A stretch of DNA of 64,000 nucleotides. Source: Ascarosepion bandense. Its lineage: Eukaryota; Mollusca; Cephalopoda; Sepiida; Sepiidae. How positions within the stretch are numbered: position 1 is the first letter of the stretch; each line of letters starts with the position of its first letter. Shown in pieces: positions 23,991 to 35,769 of this stretch. The position numbers were made by a program, and so were the translations under genes. The stretch is from assembly GCA_037127315.1 (NCBI GenBank), contig JBBBDQ010001028.1:2718001-2782000 (forward strand), written 5' to 3'. The notes beneath the pieces are model-generated. The model was not told the DNA's origin, did not search any database, and was given only the letters and a program-made list of their open reading frames with translations.

Positions 23991-24589
23991 GGGTTCTAGA
24001 TTCTAACGTGCATTTCTTTCAGTTCATCAAATCGCTTCTGGGTAGGAATTTGATTACTGTGAATTTCTGATTTTTGTTTGGCTTGTTCGTTCTGTTTTTT
24101 TTAAGTTTATCTTTTGGTTTACGGATAGATCTCTGTGACTTTTGCTTTTTAGGAGATTGCATATATTTTGGAGGAGTGGTTTTTAGTTTAGTGATAGCTT
24201 TTGTGTTTGTTCTTCAATAATTATTTCAGTTTTTTCATTGGCCTTTTGTGGTTCAGTTTGCAATATTTCTTAGATGTATATATTTTAAAGTTATTTCGAA
24301 ATTTGGGCCAGTCATTTCCGTCTGAAGAGTACGAGATGCTTCTAAAACTGTCAGGTAAAGCTATCATTACAATACTACACCAATCTACAATTATGCCCAA
24401 GCAACGCAACTTAAAAAAGTGTATGTAAATCAGAGTTTAAACGTCTCTGTCCTAGGAAATAAATAGCCATCAAACATTTTAGACTCTACATGTAAAACTA
24501 AAAAAAAAGAAAAGATCAAATCGACATCGTCATAATCGTCTGCCTTGATAGAAAATCCCATGGTTACAAAACCTATCTCCAATATTCTT

Positions 24590-25265
24590 AAACACTAAAA
24601 AAACAACACTGAACTCTTGACCTTTTGAGAATACTTTCATATGCTCTAAAAGATATCCTGATACACTGCTAAATCATAAGAGTAACTGGATATGATCTGC
24701 TTTTCTAGAGGTCACACACACACACACACACACAAAAAAAAAAACGACTGACTATGAATGCCTCAATTTTCAGTGCCGCAACAACAGCCCGCTTTGCACC
24801 TAATAACTCTGACCAGGCCAACCCATTTCATTATCCTCTCAGATTTGCTATCCGTACTGACACCCATCAATAACAAAAACATGAATAACCCACTTATCAC
24901 CAGCAGGATAACTTTGACTCAATACTCAATCAAAAACAAGTCATACTATGGTCGATGAGAATAACAGGATTGATAAGGCAGCCAAGGAATCCCTCTCAAC
25001 ACAACAAATTTAAAAATCCCCTTTACAGACTTTAAAGCTACAATTAACACTTACATCAACAACTAATTGCAAAAGGAATGTAACGCACATCAACACACAC
25101 TATATCAAATAAAAGTCATTCAGACTGTACAATATCACACTCTCAGACACTCAAGAAACAATATCATACTACAATCAAAATTCATCGCAACCACGTACTC
25201 CCCTTCTTCTTCAGTACACACTGACAAACAGTTTAGTTAACTGCATAAAACTAGTGGTACCTACA
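24590..25265 (+). pseudogene. LINE RNase H region, plus strand
   Basis: Pieces read LHLITLTRPTHFIILSDLLS (with the conserved aspartate in LSD), VLTPINNKNMNNPLI, ENNRIDKAAKESLSTQQI (conserved aspartate in RID), and a linker ending near 25200. The type matches I-class LINEs but differs from the family A RNase H at 53.7 kb. It may be the continuation of the copy at 18.7-20.4 kb. Frames shift several times. Confidence 0.7.
24713..24744. repeat. (CA)n followed by poly-A
   Basis: Eleven CA units are followed by about ten A residues, inside the RNase H region. Confidence 0.9.
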
Positions 25266-25479
25266 CGAAAATACTTCTACAGTATACCCAACCATAGCGT
25301 CCTTTTTGAGAGTGTCGAACGCAAAGCCATTCAAGAATTATCAAAATAAACTACCCAAAGATATAAAAAGAAAACTGAATAAACATTTGGCTACAGAAAA
25401 TAAAACCGAATTAAATCCTCACCATTATATTATAAAAATTATGAAAAATAAATGTCGACTGGAGATTCAGAATAATAAA

Positions 25480-25720
25480 TGTCGGCTGGAGATTCAGAAT
25501 TTGCTGACAGTAACACTACAGAGGAGTAACAGCCCCAATTATGCTAACGGTTTGCTGTGGATAGGACCCATAATATATTAGGATGGGATCCTGATGGTTG
25601 GAGGCTTCAGGTTTAGATACTTTTGATTCCCAAAACACGGTCGAAAATGTCTGATCGGACCAATGGGCTGGTCATATCGAGCTCTAGCACCTATAAATAT
25701 ATCAATATATCAATTTATGG
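25480..25720 (+). mobile_element. Family A leader fragment
   Basis: The order of blocks (GTCGGCTGGAGATTCAG, GGATCCTGATGGTTGG, GGCTGGTCATATCGAGC, ending CTATAAATA) parallels the leaders at 29340-29600 and 51970-52200. Confidence 0.55.
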
Positions 25721-25819
25721 CAGATTGCATTGTGCATCTTTCCTTGTTAGGTATAATTTTCTGGCCACCTCATACTTGAAACAAGCCTAATCCAGTTTTG
25801 AGTGACCTGTATAATTTGA

Positions 25820-26121
25820 TAAATGTTTGTCGATTTACTTATCATTCAGCACGCGGAATCTATCGGATTTTTCAAATATTTTACATGCGGAATGAACGTT
25901 ATTTTTATTTTTTTGTCAAAGCTTATATCTAAGAACTTGTGTTATTCCACTACTGAGATTTCTGCTTCGTCTCGTTTTAAACATGGGAGTTTGTGCAATT
26001 CGCTGAATTTGCAGAAATGTCAGCATTTGGTTTTCGTTTGGGAAAACGGAAATCCATTTTCAGTGGCTCATTTGTGTATTTTATAGAGATATTGTTGTGG
26101 TTGTCTTTCTATGGTATGCAT
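25820..26121 (-). pseudogene. Family A RT thumb fragment
   Basis: The minus strand reads IHKWATENGFPFSQTKTKC and HFCKFSELHKLPCLK, the segment after the RT active site. It abuts the 3' terminus of another family A copy at 26122. Confidence 0.65.
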
Positions 26122-26480
26122 AAGTCGTTTGGTTTGTTTTATGGCATATCAACCAAAGTGGGTTATTAATGGCGACAATTTCTTTAGGATTGGTTCGTAT
26201 GAATATATGTATTATTTGTAAGAATTCAGTTTGTAGATCAGATTTAATTGATATATTTTCATAAAAAGTGTTTTTGTCGAGATTCAAGGTATTGGTGGTA
26301 ATATTTTTTTAAAAAATGTCTTTTTGGTATTTTTACTATAAGAACCCAGTTAGTGGGGTTAAATATTTTGCTACAGCTGAACCCTTACAGATGCTACCAC
26401 CTCAAATCAGCGTAGACCAGGAAACCTCAAAACCTCCCGATTTTATGCCTTACTGCTGGATGTAGTTTATCGTCATACCA
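26122..26480 (-). mobile_element. Family A 3' UTR copy
   Basis: The plus strand starts TTTGGTTTGTTTTATGGCAT (reversed element end) and runs through the UTR core to GTTTATCGTCATACCAAGGA, the proximal segment also seen at 6960 and 49110. Confidence 0.8.
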
Positions 26481-26659
26481 AGGACAAATAGTTGTTTGCA
26501 TTAAATTTCATTACTCGATATTTGTAGATTAATGAATAAGAGTCTTGTATATCAACGTAAAATGTATAGTTTAATTAACTATATAAAGTGTTAAATGTAA
26601 GTTTCGTATATGTACTTAAATCAGAAATAAGGAGAACTAAGGATCAAATAAATAAAATA

Positions 26660-27440
26660 CCACGGAGGAAGTCTCAGCAGCCAAATATCGATGGTTGACT
26701 CTATCAAATGCATTGAAATAATCCTAATTGAGCAGCGCAGCTTGCACGTTGTCTTCTAAGCTCTCTAGGAACGTGCGGATCAGATGATGTAGATCTGCAA
26801 TGGTCCCAACAGAATAGCGGCAGCTGACCGCAAATGTTCCATCAGGATCTTAGCCAAAATCTTTAATTCTTTGTTTAGAAGAGTTAGGAGCCTGTAATCA
26901 TCTAAGTCTCACCCAACATTTTTGACCTTTTCAACATAGTGATCACACTTCTAGGGATCCGGTTGTGACGGACCCCTTACAGAACAAGTTGTTGAATACC
27001 ACCATCAAAATCGGCACAAAGATGTGTGACAGCCTCAAATAAAGTAAACCATCAAGTCCCGGAGATTTCTGATCTTCTTCAACGTCAACTGAATTTCACC
27101 CTCGTATCTAACCGCTTCACTCAGTGCAAGGTGAGGAAAGTTAGCAAAATAGCTGAGAAACACTTCACCAGAAAGACCAGGCTCTTTGATAAAGCGGCTC
27201 TTAAAATGGCGACGAAACGACCCGCGCATATTCGCGGTCAACCTCAGATAGGTCACTGTGGCATATTGACCTCACTAATGAATTGACCGTCACCTTGACG
27301 GATTTCTTCCTTGCGCAATTCTGCAGACTTATTCATGGCTTCGTTCGACATGTTGTTTAACTTATGTCTAAACTACCTGACCTCGGTAGAGCTTGCTAGC
27401 CTTATTCTCCAGAGTCTGCCAAGCTAATGCTATCTCTAGG
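26660..27440 (-). pseudogene. Family B (Tx1-like) LINE RT fragment
   Basis: The minus strand reads SFRRHFKSRFIKEPG, VRYEGEIQLTLKKIRNLRDL, YRLLTLLNKELKILAKIL, and DYFNAFDRVNHRYL (palm aspartates present). The motif order and wording match the Tx1 group of L1-like LINEs and the longer copy at 41-45 kb. Both ends are truncated and the frames are broken. Confidence 0.75.
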
Positions 27441-27450
27441 GAACTTCCCC

Positions 27451-27525
27451 TTTCTATGACTGAGTAGTGAGTTCGATCGACTCGGGCTGCCCTTATTTTT
27501 TGCCTTAATTTACAAATCTCTAATA
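27451..27525 (+). repeat. SINE S1 partial copy
   Basis: TGACTGAGTAGTGAGTTCGA matches the B-box region of S1 units 2 and 3. A degraded tail (TTTTTTGCCTTAATTTACAAA) follows. The 5' part is missing. Confidence 0.5.
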
Positions 27526-28284
27526 TTCTCTACAAATGTTTGATGCTCCAAGAGCATATTTAATCTGTATTGTTCAGGAGCCTGATAATAAGCATGTGAG
27601 GTTATCTGAGTCTGTTTACTAATGAAATAAATGCGTGTTTAGACCTGAACTTCTCGTCTATTTCATGCATAATATCAAGTATTGGTTCTTACGACTAAGC
27701 AATTAACCCCTAAACTATAATTCCCTAGAATGGTATAAAAAGTTATAGATGTACAGTTTTCTTGAGTTATTATTCAGTCAAATTTTCACTCCACTTGATT
27801 GGGACCCATTATGGCTTCATTAGACTTCAGCTTTGATTAGAAGTTGAATGTTATCACCCGAACCTTTGTTTTAAAGAAATTACTTTTTGGAACTAGCCAA
27901 TTATTTTCGAAAGATTTTTGGGTTTAAAAATCATTTTTCAAATGAATTCAATTTTTAATGAATGAGCACCTGGAAGCTTCTTCAGTATCTAATTCTTCTT
28001 ACCACATTTATTACTTTTAAAATCTCATTTGTCACAATCATTTTTTAATTTTCTGGTTTCAAAAACGTGTCATATTACAACACTTTTGCAATTTCAGGAT
28101 ACAAGATTTCTTCAGAAATTATATGTATTTTCGGCTATGTAGCAGACAAAACTTTTTCAATGAATGTTAGTTCAACTTAAGCCTAAACTCTTATAAAACT
28201 GTAACAATTTATAGTGCCAACAAGTAATCATATTTTCGAAATCCGCTTACCTTAAAAAACACAAACAAACAAATAAAACTAACA
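27526..28284. other. AT-rich stretch, nothing recognised
   Basis: No coding motif and no copy of the window's repeat families is seen. Confidence 0.4.
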
Positions 28285-29350
28285 GCGTGTGCCTGCCGAC
28301 ATTAGTTCCACCCCTGTCTAATATACCGACTGCACCTGCAGAGCGGTAACTCCCCTTAATGGGGGCCAAGAAAATACAATACATCAAGCATACACCGGGT
28401 TAAAATACAGTCTGTATCCAATGTATAGGCGTTAGAAGGCCATGGATGAGTCAATCGATTCGAAGAGATCTAGACTTAGACATGGCTGTAAACATACCAG
28501 TTTAAACATAGTATTTGGGAAGTGCAACAAATGTTTTAACAGGTGAAGTTTATTCCATGAACACTAGTATACTGGTTTGTGTAGCCCTCATTTCTTAAGG
28601 CGATTAGATTTCTCACTAAACACGTCTATATGTAGCTCTTCAGTGGATGGGAGCTCAGGCAATAAAGTATATCACATTAAAATTATGAATAACCAAATAA
28701 AAACCTAAACAATTTCTTTCAGACTCTAAGAAAAAAGTGAAATTCCACTAATTCTAGTACCTGCGTCTCTAGTAGAAACTAAAAAAACTCTCCCCTTTTC
28801 CTTAATGAAATGTTTTGTTCAGTTGAATTATCTGTCAAATTGAGAAATAGCAATTTTCTAGTAGAGGCAGTAAAATAGGAAAAACGCGATAAAAATAAAG
28901 ACTTATCATATTAAAAACCTTACCCCATTAAAGACTTAGCACAACCTTAGGAAGTCATTAAAAGCACAGGGTTTTCTTTTTCCACACCTGAATCAGTTAC
29001 ATCTGCTTTAGAAAGCCAGTGGGTAAGTGATTACTGTAGAATTACAACTAAAATTTGGGACACCATTACAACGGACAAATATCCTAAATTTTGTCACATC
29101 AGAAATCAATAGAAAAATAAAGAATTAGGTATAATATTGAAACAGTGGAATAATATAGTACTGCCTCATTAAGGTGTTTTAAATGCCAAAAATTTGGATA
29201 ACTGCAGGATTTTTCCAACATGTACAAAATGTTACCAAAGGGATTCAGACATAACGGAAGAATACAATTTTGAAGATATGTGACATGCAAGGAAAACCAT
29301 CCAGCATACTCACGATCATGCGACAGACGAGATGAAGTATAAGTCATCCT
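28285..29350 (+). mobile_element. Family A LINE, leader and ORF1 only
   Basis: The leader segment (28285-28690) resembles the one at 29690-29930. ORF1 remnants follow, ending with the zinc-knuckle region: CFKCQKFG (about 29180, downstream C/H of the knuckle lost) and HPAYSRSCDRRDE (about 29310-29340). It stops exactly where the leader of the next plus-strand copy begins. Confidence 0.65.
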
Positions 29351-29959
29351 GTCGGCTGGTGCTTCAGATTACCCCAACTGCACCTCTACAGAGAACTAAG
29401 ACCCCTCCCCACCATGGGAGGACCTATTTGGCGTGAGTGGCGACTCGTAATGTCTGGGGACGGAATACTGGTGGTTGAGGGTTATGGCGATCAGGGTTAG
29501 TACTTCCGATGCTTATCACCCCACTTCGACCCTACCTGGACTAGACGGGCGGTAGGAGTGGCTCTATCTAATAAATCGGCTGGTCAGGACAAGCTCTAAA
29601 GCCTATAAAAAATGAATACTTTAAAGAAACTATATCTAAATTAACTGGTAGATGAATAACAACTCAGCCTAATGTACAGGCATTAGATACCTCTAGCTGA
29701 GGGTCAGTCGGCTCGTGGAGAGATTTAGGCTTGGACATGAATGATCCTCGTTCGTTTTGTGCACTGAAAGTTTATGTAGTGCAACAAAGGTGGCGACAAG
29801 TGCTCAGAGTCTCTCGCGTGTGCAATTATACTGGTCGGTGTAGCCATGACATAAGGCGATTGGGTTTCCTCCTTGACAGGTCTCATCCGTGGGCTCCGAG
29901 GTAGGTGGGAAACACAAACAGTGAAATATAAATTGTAATAATTATGTATCAGTATAAAA

Positions 29960-31080
29960 AAATCCTCAAAGGATAAATTTCCGATTAAGGTTCCAAAAAA
30001 GAAAAAGGTTTTCGTACTAGAGTCTTTGGGGTGGGTGGGGGTAAAACCAGTGTCAAGACTATCCTCTTTCTTGAATCTAGTCGGATTAATTCGAAATCAG
30101 AAAGATGAGACAGCAATTTAGTGGTGGAAGTTGAAACAAGAAAACAGGGGCATCTAATAAAAATGTAGACCTTCAATACCACGAGCATTAACATTTTCCC
30201 TCGCACTGAATACACCGAGGGGAGTAATTAGAAGTAGCGTGCTCTCTCTTTCTCTGGCCACACCAGAAGAAATCAAATCTGCCTTGGGTAGCCAGGTAAT
30301 CTCGGACTACCAAAGGAACACGATTAGACGAAACGATGAAAATATTTTACAAATACATACATCGTTACTTTTAACCCAAGGATTCCTTCAAAAATCAAAA
30401 TAGTCTATAATGTTGAGACAGTAGAGCTATATATCCCAGCTTTTCTGAGATGTTTTAGATGTCAGAAATTTGGACATCACAGTGATATCTGTAGGGCCTA
30501 CTTTACATTTTCAAAATGTAACCCAAAAGGCTCTGATCATGATGAATATGGATGTCAGGATGAAACTAGATGTGCAAATTGCCAAGATAAACATCCATCT
30601 TACTCTCGTACTTGTGTCTTCTGAAAAAAAGAAAACAGATCAGGTAAGTAAAATATAGAAGAAATATCTCCTCCACAGAAGCGAAAATGTTGTTGAAGGG
30701 TAGATTAGGAGCCCTTTGTATGCAAGAATAGTGGATAGGTCAAGTTCAAATAGCTCCAATATTACTGATAAGTATGGGTGCCTCACTGAGAGACTTGTGC
30801 ACTTACAACCGAATGATTGGCTCAATTTCCAAAAAACTAAAGATACATATTACAAAGTTTTGGGACAGGCTGAACTTGAACATATAAAAAAGGAAAATGT
30901 CACTGCTAATATGAGTATAACATCTCAGATGCAGACCTCGCCTCCCAGATATGTTAAGCCACCTGCAGAACAAAGTCTTCAGGGATCACCTCTACATTCG
31001 TTAAAGTCGTTAAACAGTATCACCACAGAAAATGAAAACAACCAAGCAAAACCTAGAAGTTTCTACATAAAATTGCTTTA
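29960..31080 (+). pseudogene. ORF1 with two CCHC zinc knuckles, decayed
   Basis: This is the putative RNA-binding protein of the element. Readable blocks are RGVIRSSVLSLSLATPEEIK, SALGSQVISDYQRNTIRRND, LYIPAFLRCFRCQKFGHHSD with knuckle 1 at 30451-30492 (Cys-x2-Cys-x4-His-x4-Cys, complete), and knuckle 2 at 30571-30615 (CANCQDKHPSYSRTC). A less conserved tail with an open frame of 121 codons ends at 31081 (the sense frame differs in places). Several frame changes make it non-functional, but both knuckles are intact. Confidence 0.8.
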
Positions 31081-31174
31081 AGAATTTAGATGAGATAAAA
31101 GTATTAAAGACGGCTAAACCTTCTAAACTAAATCAAATATAAAACAAATAAGTCATAAATCAAAAATTAAAAAT

Positions 31175-31850
31175 ATGAATAAAATATTGCAATGGAATTG
31201 CGGTGGAGTGGAGGCAAAATTAACGGGCTGTTTCTGTTGATAACAGATCTGACTCTGGCACTTGTTTGCCTTCAAGAAAACTTTCTTAAGAGCAATAACA
31301 AAATAAATACGTATTAAATTGCCAGCAATTCAATGACAATAACGATATTATTCTTCAGGTGGTACATCCATATTACTCAGGAATGATATTCTACAAATCA
31401 TATAAGCTTGAGAACTAATTTACAGGTGATAACTATAAAAATGGCGCTGCTCAAACGAATCAACATCTGCTTGATGCACATTGCACCGTGTGAAGAAATA
31501 AATGAAAACGAATTGCAAGGAATTATAAAGCAACTTCCTGCTTCCTTTAAGGAATTGTAACTGCCTCAGCACTTTAGTGGCTGTAAAGATACAAACCGAA
31601 AAGAATACGGAATTGGTTACAAATGACAATGATTTGTGTATCTATAACAACAAATCCCCAACTTATGCGTCTTTTCTCTGGCAATTACTCTGCAATTTAT
31701 TATCTTTGCGCGATCTATCTATCTTTTTCTATGGAGTTTTTCCTGAAAGGTACTGATGGACACATGTGGTAGCGATCATTTTCCAATTTGCCTACAAAGT
31801 TTGGAACAAAGTGACGAAATTTTCCAATGTTGGAAATTGAATAAAGTAAA
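31175..31850 (+). pseudogene. ORF2 start and endonuclease remnant
   Basis: The ATG at 31175 opens MNKILQWNCGGVEAKLTGC, the usual beginning of ORF2 in I-type LINEs. A frameshift follows at once, then CLQENFLK-like and, at about 31690-31790, a degraded copy of the SAID...SDHFPICL block. Confidence 0.75.
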
Positions 31851-31939
31851 CTAGCAGAAATTTTAAAAGTTATGCTCTGAAAGACTAGAAGGAGGTTACA
31901 TAGAAAGAGTGTTTGAGAGAATGGGTGCGAGTTTATGTT

Positions 31940-32750
31940 CTATTAAACTGGCATTGCAGTATTATGTAAAACATCGTGGCCAACTAACCCAGCTTATATA
32001 TCTAGATTTGAACCAAATTACTGTGATTAATTAAGTCATGCAGAAAATACCACACAACAATATGAGCATAGAACGATGAAACAACAAGTCATCCTGGAAA
32101 TGCATAATTTTCCAAAGAAAAAACAACTTTTTCACATTTCTTGACACATTTTAGAAAAAACCGGAAGATTTTCACGATTATACAAAAAAGTATTTACGGA
32201 CAGGTCAAAAACTGGAGACAGCAATCAACTAAAACATTATTAAAATGAAACGCCTCCCAAAGGAAAATTTGATATTCACTGCAAAGGTTTATGCCATTGA
32301 GGTGGCTCTAGACTGAGAGTAAATTAAAGAACTTCATATTTTTTCAATCTCGCTCTCTGTTCTATTACTTTTGAATGAGAACAAATCCAACAATACTATG
32401 ATCATTAAATTATTGCGAAAAACCAACGCATTGAATTAAAAGAGAACTATAATATGTTGGATCCCTAGCGACATTGAAATAAATGACCTGGCAACCAAAT
32501 CAATTTTAGATATGAACCTAGATACAGGGATACAGGCCCCATATATAGACTTTGAGGAGGAAATAAATAAATATATTTTAAAACAATGGCAAGGATATTT
32601 GGATAATTATCCTCAATAAATTCCATGCAATCCAGCTCAACTTTGGAGTAAGTAATACATCTTTCAGGAAGTTTCAAAGAGAGATGGTCGTAAAAGCCCG
32701 TTCGCTCATCAGCCATACGGGAATGACACATTTTTACTTATGAATGAAGT
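31940..32750 (+). pseudogene. RNase H and C-terminal remnant
   Basis: LALQYYVKHRGQLTQ marks the RT-RNase H linker. IFTAKVYAIEVALD shows the RNase H helix with the usual TAE altered to TAK. DLATKSILDMNLDTGIQAPY and a degraded C-terminal tail (to about 32750) follow. The same block in better shape lies at 53.2-54.3 kb. Confidence 0.75.
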
Positions 32751-32929
32751 TCAAGTTTTTGTTGCATTTTTGTGGTGGTGGGGGTTAGACTTATCACTAA
32801 AACAAAAGTACGGCTAAGCAAAAACAAGAAACTCAAACCTACTCGATCAGTTATATTAGTTCTCTATATTTGTATGTTTTGGTGATATTGCAGCTAAGTG
32901 AATTTTTCTGAACAATATTAGCATAAGTA

Positions 32930-33430
32930 TAGTCTTTAATAGAGGAAGCTGCTATTTTTCTTCTCGGAAAGATTCCCAGGTATAGTTGACCTCATTCATA
33001 TATACACAGCAAAATCTTCTTGACAATTTGCGCATTTAGTATCACTAATGCACTGTAGCCCAGAGTCGTCCGGGTTTTTATGCGCACATTTCACACATGC
33101 AGCAAGTTCTCTACAATTCTTCTTTTGATGCCCATATTTCTGAGACTTAAAACATTCAACTGATTGAGGAGTTATTGTTCAACCCTCTCAATCCTAAATC
33201 CAATTTTTTGGGTGGGTGGGTATCTGGTGTAAACAGGCATAGCTCTATTTCTGACAAATCCTTTTGAGGTGACAAGTATTTCATGTGTATAAGATACACT
33301 TTAAATTGTTGAAAGTCTTCCCTGAGCATGTTATCCATAATTTTCTCATTTTTTAATTGTTTTATCGTCTTTAAATAGGTTGACATCTTTCATTTTCTTC
33401 ACTGTCCTGATAGTGATGACTTTTTTTTCA
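32930..33430 (-). pseudogene. LINE ORF1 with zinc knuckles, second family
   Basis: The minus strand reads ECFKSQKYGHQKKNC (33157-33113; knuckle 1 with its second cysteine changed to serine), ACVKCAHKNPDDSGLQC, and TKCANCQEDFAVYI. Upstream is a 76-codon frame (33386-33156). The layout is that of I/Jockey-type ORF1 proteins, but the wording differs from family A. No ORF2 of this family was identified next to it. Confidence 0.7.
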
Positions 33431-33453
33431 TTCAAGCCTGGAGATAAAATATT

Positions 33454-33775
33454 CGATCACTAGGAATGAATATTAATGCAAAATACATTAATTTTGGCAC
33501 ACCGCTGAAAGGGGAGAGGAGAGGCTGGTCAACACTCTTTCCAAGATCTAGCTAATCAGATTTACGACCCAATCACTCATTATAATATGTTCATTCATGA
33601 CAAGAACCCGTTCATCAGTTTACAGCCCTACATATACTATAATACCATATATTCACAGGGGGAGCAAAAAACGGAGAAATACTCATGGCATAACATTTTT
33701 TGTTTTATTTTTTATTTACAAAAATTATCTGAAAATATATGATACGAATATTAAAAAATTGAGAAATTAGGAATG
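33454..33775 (-). mobile_element. Family B LINE 3' UTR fragment
   Basis: The plus strand starts GCAAAATACATTAATTTTGGCAC (element 3' end, reversed; compare 43105-43130) and contains GCTAATCAGATTTACGACCC and AAGAACCCGTTCATCA, shared with 40.6, 43.2, 45.8 and 46.1 kb. It is a 5'-truncated copy ending where the 28S-related segment begins. Confidence 0.75.
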
Positions 33776-33849
33776 TCCGATCCCGGATAGGCGGCTAGAG
33801 GGGTACGCCGGTCAGAGCGTTCCAGGCCGGCGGGTTAGTGGTGAGTAGT

Positions 33850-35000
33850 TAGCTAAATGCATCATCATCTAATTCGTGTCGTGAAAGAACAAATCAACGA
33901 AATTCTCACCTTCCCTACGTACCATTTAGCAAAACCACAGCCAAAGAAACGGGCTTAGGACGATCGGCAGGGAAAGAAGACCCTGTTGAGTTTGACTAGT
34001 CCGATTCTATAAGGAAACACGAGAGGTGTAAGATAGGTGGGGGAGATGGCTTTGTCGGCGTCAGGAGCTCGTCGATCAGGGCCTGGCGGCGGCCGTCTGT
34101 CATCGAGAATGTCGGCTCGTCAGTAGCGGCCGGAGGATGGCTCTTGCTGTAGTTGGTAATGGTGGCTGCCGTCGGGGCGCGGGTTTTTTCCCGCGTTCCG
34201 CTGTCGCTGGCGGCGTCGGTCGTACTGCTTGCCTTTCGCTGGTGGCCTTCATCTCTTCGGTGGCCGGCGCCTTTGCTGTCAGGTTTTTCCGGCCTTCGTC
34301 GCGACCGGCTTCGTTCTGTGTCGTCGAACCTGAAATACTGCCACTTCCGTCGTTTCTTTGCTCACCCGGTTAAAAAGGAGACTGGTCGCTTGGCGGCCCT
34401 CTTGTTAGTACCAAAGGCACGGGCCCCCGATCGATTGATGCACGCACTTGACACTTAGTCGGGGATTGTGCTGGGTCGGGAGTTTCACTTAGACAGTACG
34501 TCTATCAAACTGTAACGCAAGTGTCCCAAGGCAAGCTCAGCCAGGGCGGAAACCTCGTGAATGCAACAATGCAAAAGCTCTATCGATCTCAATTTTCAGT
34601 ACGAATACGCACTGCGAAAATGTGGCCCATCAATACATTCCGAGCGGAGAGCTTCATTCCGCCCAGAGGTGTCAGAAAAGTTACCACAGATAACTGGCTT
34701 GTGGCAGCCAAGCATTCGTAGTGACGTCCCTTTTTGATCCTTCGATGTCGGTTCTGCCAATCATTGCGAAGTAGAATTCATAAGCGTTGAATTATTCACC
34801 TACTGACAGGGAATGTGAGCTGGGTTTAGGCCGTCGTGAGACAGGTAAGTTTTATCCTACCGATCGACACGTGTGTTACGTTGGCCGTTGCCACTATTAT
34901 CTCGAACAGTACAAGAAGAGCCGCGGGATTGGAGCAATGCATCGCGTGCTCGCTCGAATAATAACGGCTGAAAGCCTCTAAGTAGGAACCGCGACGGGTG
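33850..35000 (+). rRNA. 28S rRNA 3' domain, degenerate (pseudogene)
   Basis: The plus strand matches the last part of eukaryotic 28S rRNA: TAGCTAAATGCATCATCATC, CCACAGCCAAAGAAACGGGC, AGGGAAAGAAGACCCTGTTG, AGATAACTGGCTTGTGGCAG, TTTTTGATCCTTCGATGTCG, GTGAGCTGGGTTTAGGCCGT and CCTCTAAGTAGGAACC. The length from first to last match is what is expected from the R2 cut site to near the 3' end, including a GC-rich expansion segment at about 34050-34330. It is not functional. The peptidyl-transferase segment ACAGGGATAACTGG has lost two G, and the sarcin-ricin loop AGTACGAGAGGA reads AGTACAAGAAGA. Many changes are C-to-T or G-to-A. Confidence 0.85.
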
Positions 35001-35765
35001 CCGTCACGGTATTACGAAAGGCGTTTCTTTTCGCTCTGCTGGAGTCTACCATAGCTAGTGTCGTCGTCACTAGGAGCAGCTGCTGTTGCTGAAGTACGCG
35101 ACGGCGCTCGTTGTAACCGCGTCACTTCCGTGAACGGGCCATCTTATTTGACATCCGTAATTTGATATCTCTCTTTTTACGGAAAGACGCGACCCCTTCT
35201 GACGGTTTTTTTTAACCTGGCTAAGGTCAGCTTTTTTCCTACGTCTTCTTTTACTCGCACTGAGAAGTCGAGATGTATCAGGTTGGCAGGCGATTCGAGC
35301 GACAATTTTTGCGGAATTTCGTCACTCACCTACAGCTACAGCCGCCGCGTGAACAAGCTGAATGCACGTCTACGTTTTATGCTTCCGCCGCCAACTTCAA
35401 CATCTTATCGCACGCTGTAGGTGTGACTTGATACAGCCGGGCCAGGAGAGGCATCGCGACGAAAGCGGTTTCCGGTGAGGAGAGAAACCTCTTTGTATTT
35501 GGTGCCGCGCCCGATTCCGCCGGCGCTCGCCGGCTTCCTCTCGTCGTCATCCCCCCTTTTTTCTTCGGTCTGTCCCGATCCAGTTTCCGATTTTCCCGTC
35601 GCCAGGAGATGATGAGGCTTTGGCGCCTTTGTGGTGGAGAAAAAAAAACTCACGGGGTTTGCTGTTGACGGTGGGGGAGAGGCAGCCTTTAAGTTTCTTC
35701 TAACCGCTCATTGGTGAGATCCCACGGCTTGAAATAGTCACGATTTAGGTCGTCGAGTTTAGGTA
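35001..35765 (+). other. GC-rich spacer-like DNA after the 28S fragment
   Basis: Composition stays GC-rich with CG dinucleotides to about 35740, unlike the rest of the window. This fits the external spacer downstream of 28S and suggests that a piece of rDNA, not just mature RNA, was captured. Open frames across it (such as 35653-35405, minus) have no recognisable motif. No terminator can be assigned. Confidence 0.55.
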
Positions 35766-35769
35766 TCTC

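Larger units (their letters stand above)
20425..24340 (-). mobile_element. Family A LINE, long decayed copy with SINE insertion
   Basis: Minus-strand order is EN (about 23990-22690, interrupted by a SINE trimer), RT (22300-21540), C-terminal region (20930-20600) and 3' UTR (20580-20425). It lies between two plus-strand segments of a related LINE, so it may have inserted into one. Part of the RT-RNase H region (20940-21540) is poorly readable. Confidence 0.75.
29351..32750 (+). mobile_element. Family A LINE, full order but RT deleted
   Basis: Element order on the plus strand is leader (29351-29935), ORF1 (about 29960-31080), ORF2 start and EN (31175-31850), then a direct jump at about 31870-31940 to the RT-RNase H linker, followed by RNase H and C-terminus (to about 32750). 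The RT core is absent and the 3' UTR was not found. Confidence 0.75.

Noticed and set aside
34137..34458. Overlapping open frames of 78 and 101 codons
   Set aside because: They lie in the GC-rich expansion segment of the 28S fragment, where stops are rare by composition.
33850..35000. Functional 28S gene or assembly piece of the active rDNA array
   Set aside because: Universally conserved loops are mutated and the flanks are LINE debris.
35405..35653. 82-codon frame on the minus strand
   Set aside because: GC-rich spacer-like DNA with no motif; best explained by composition.
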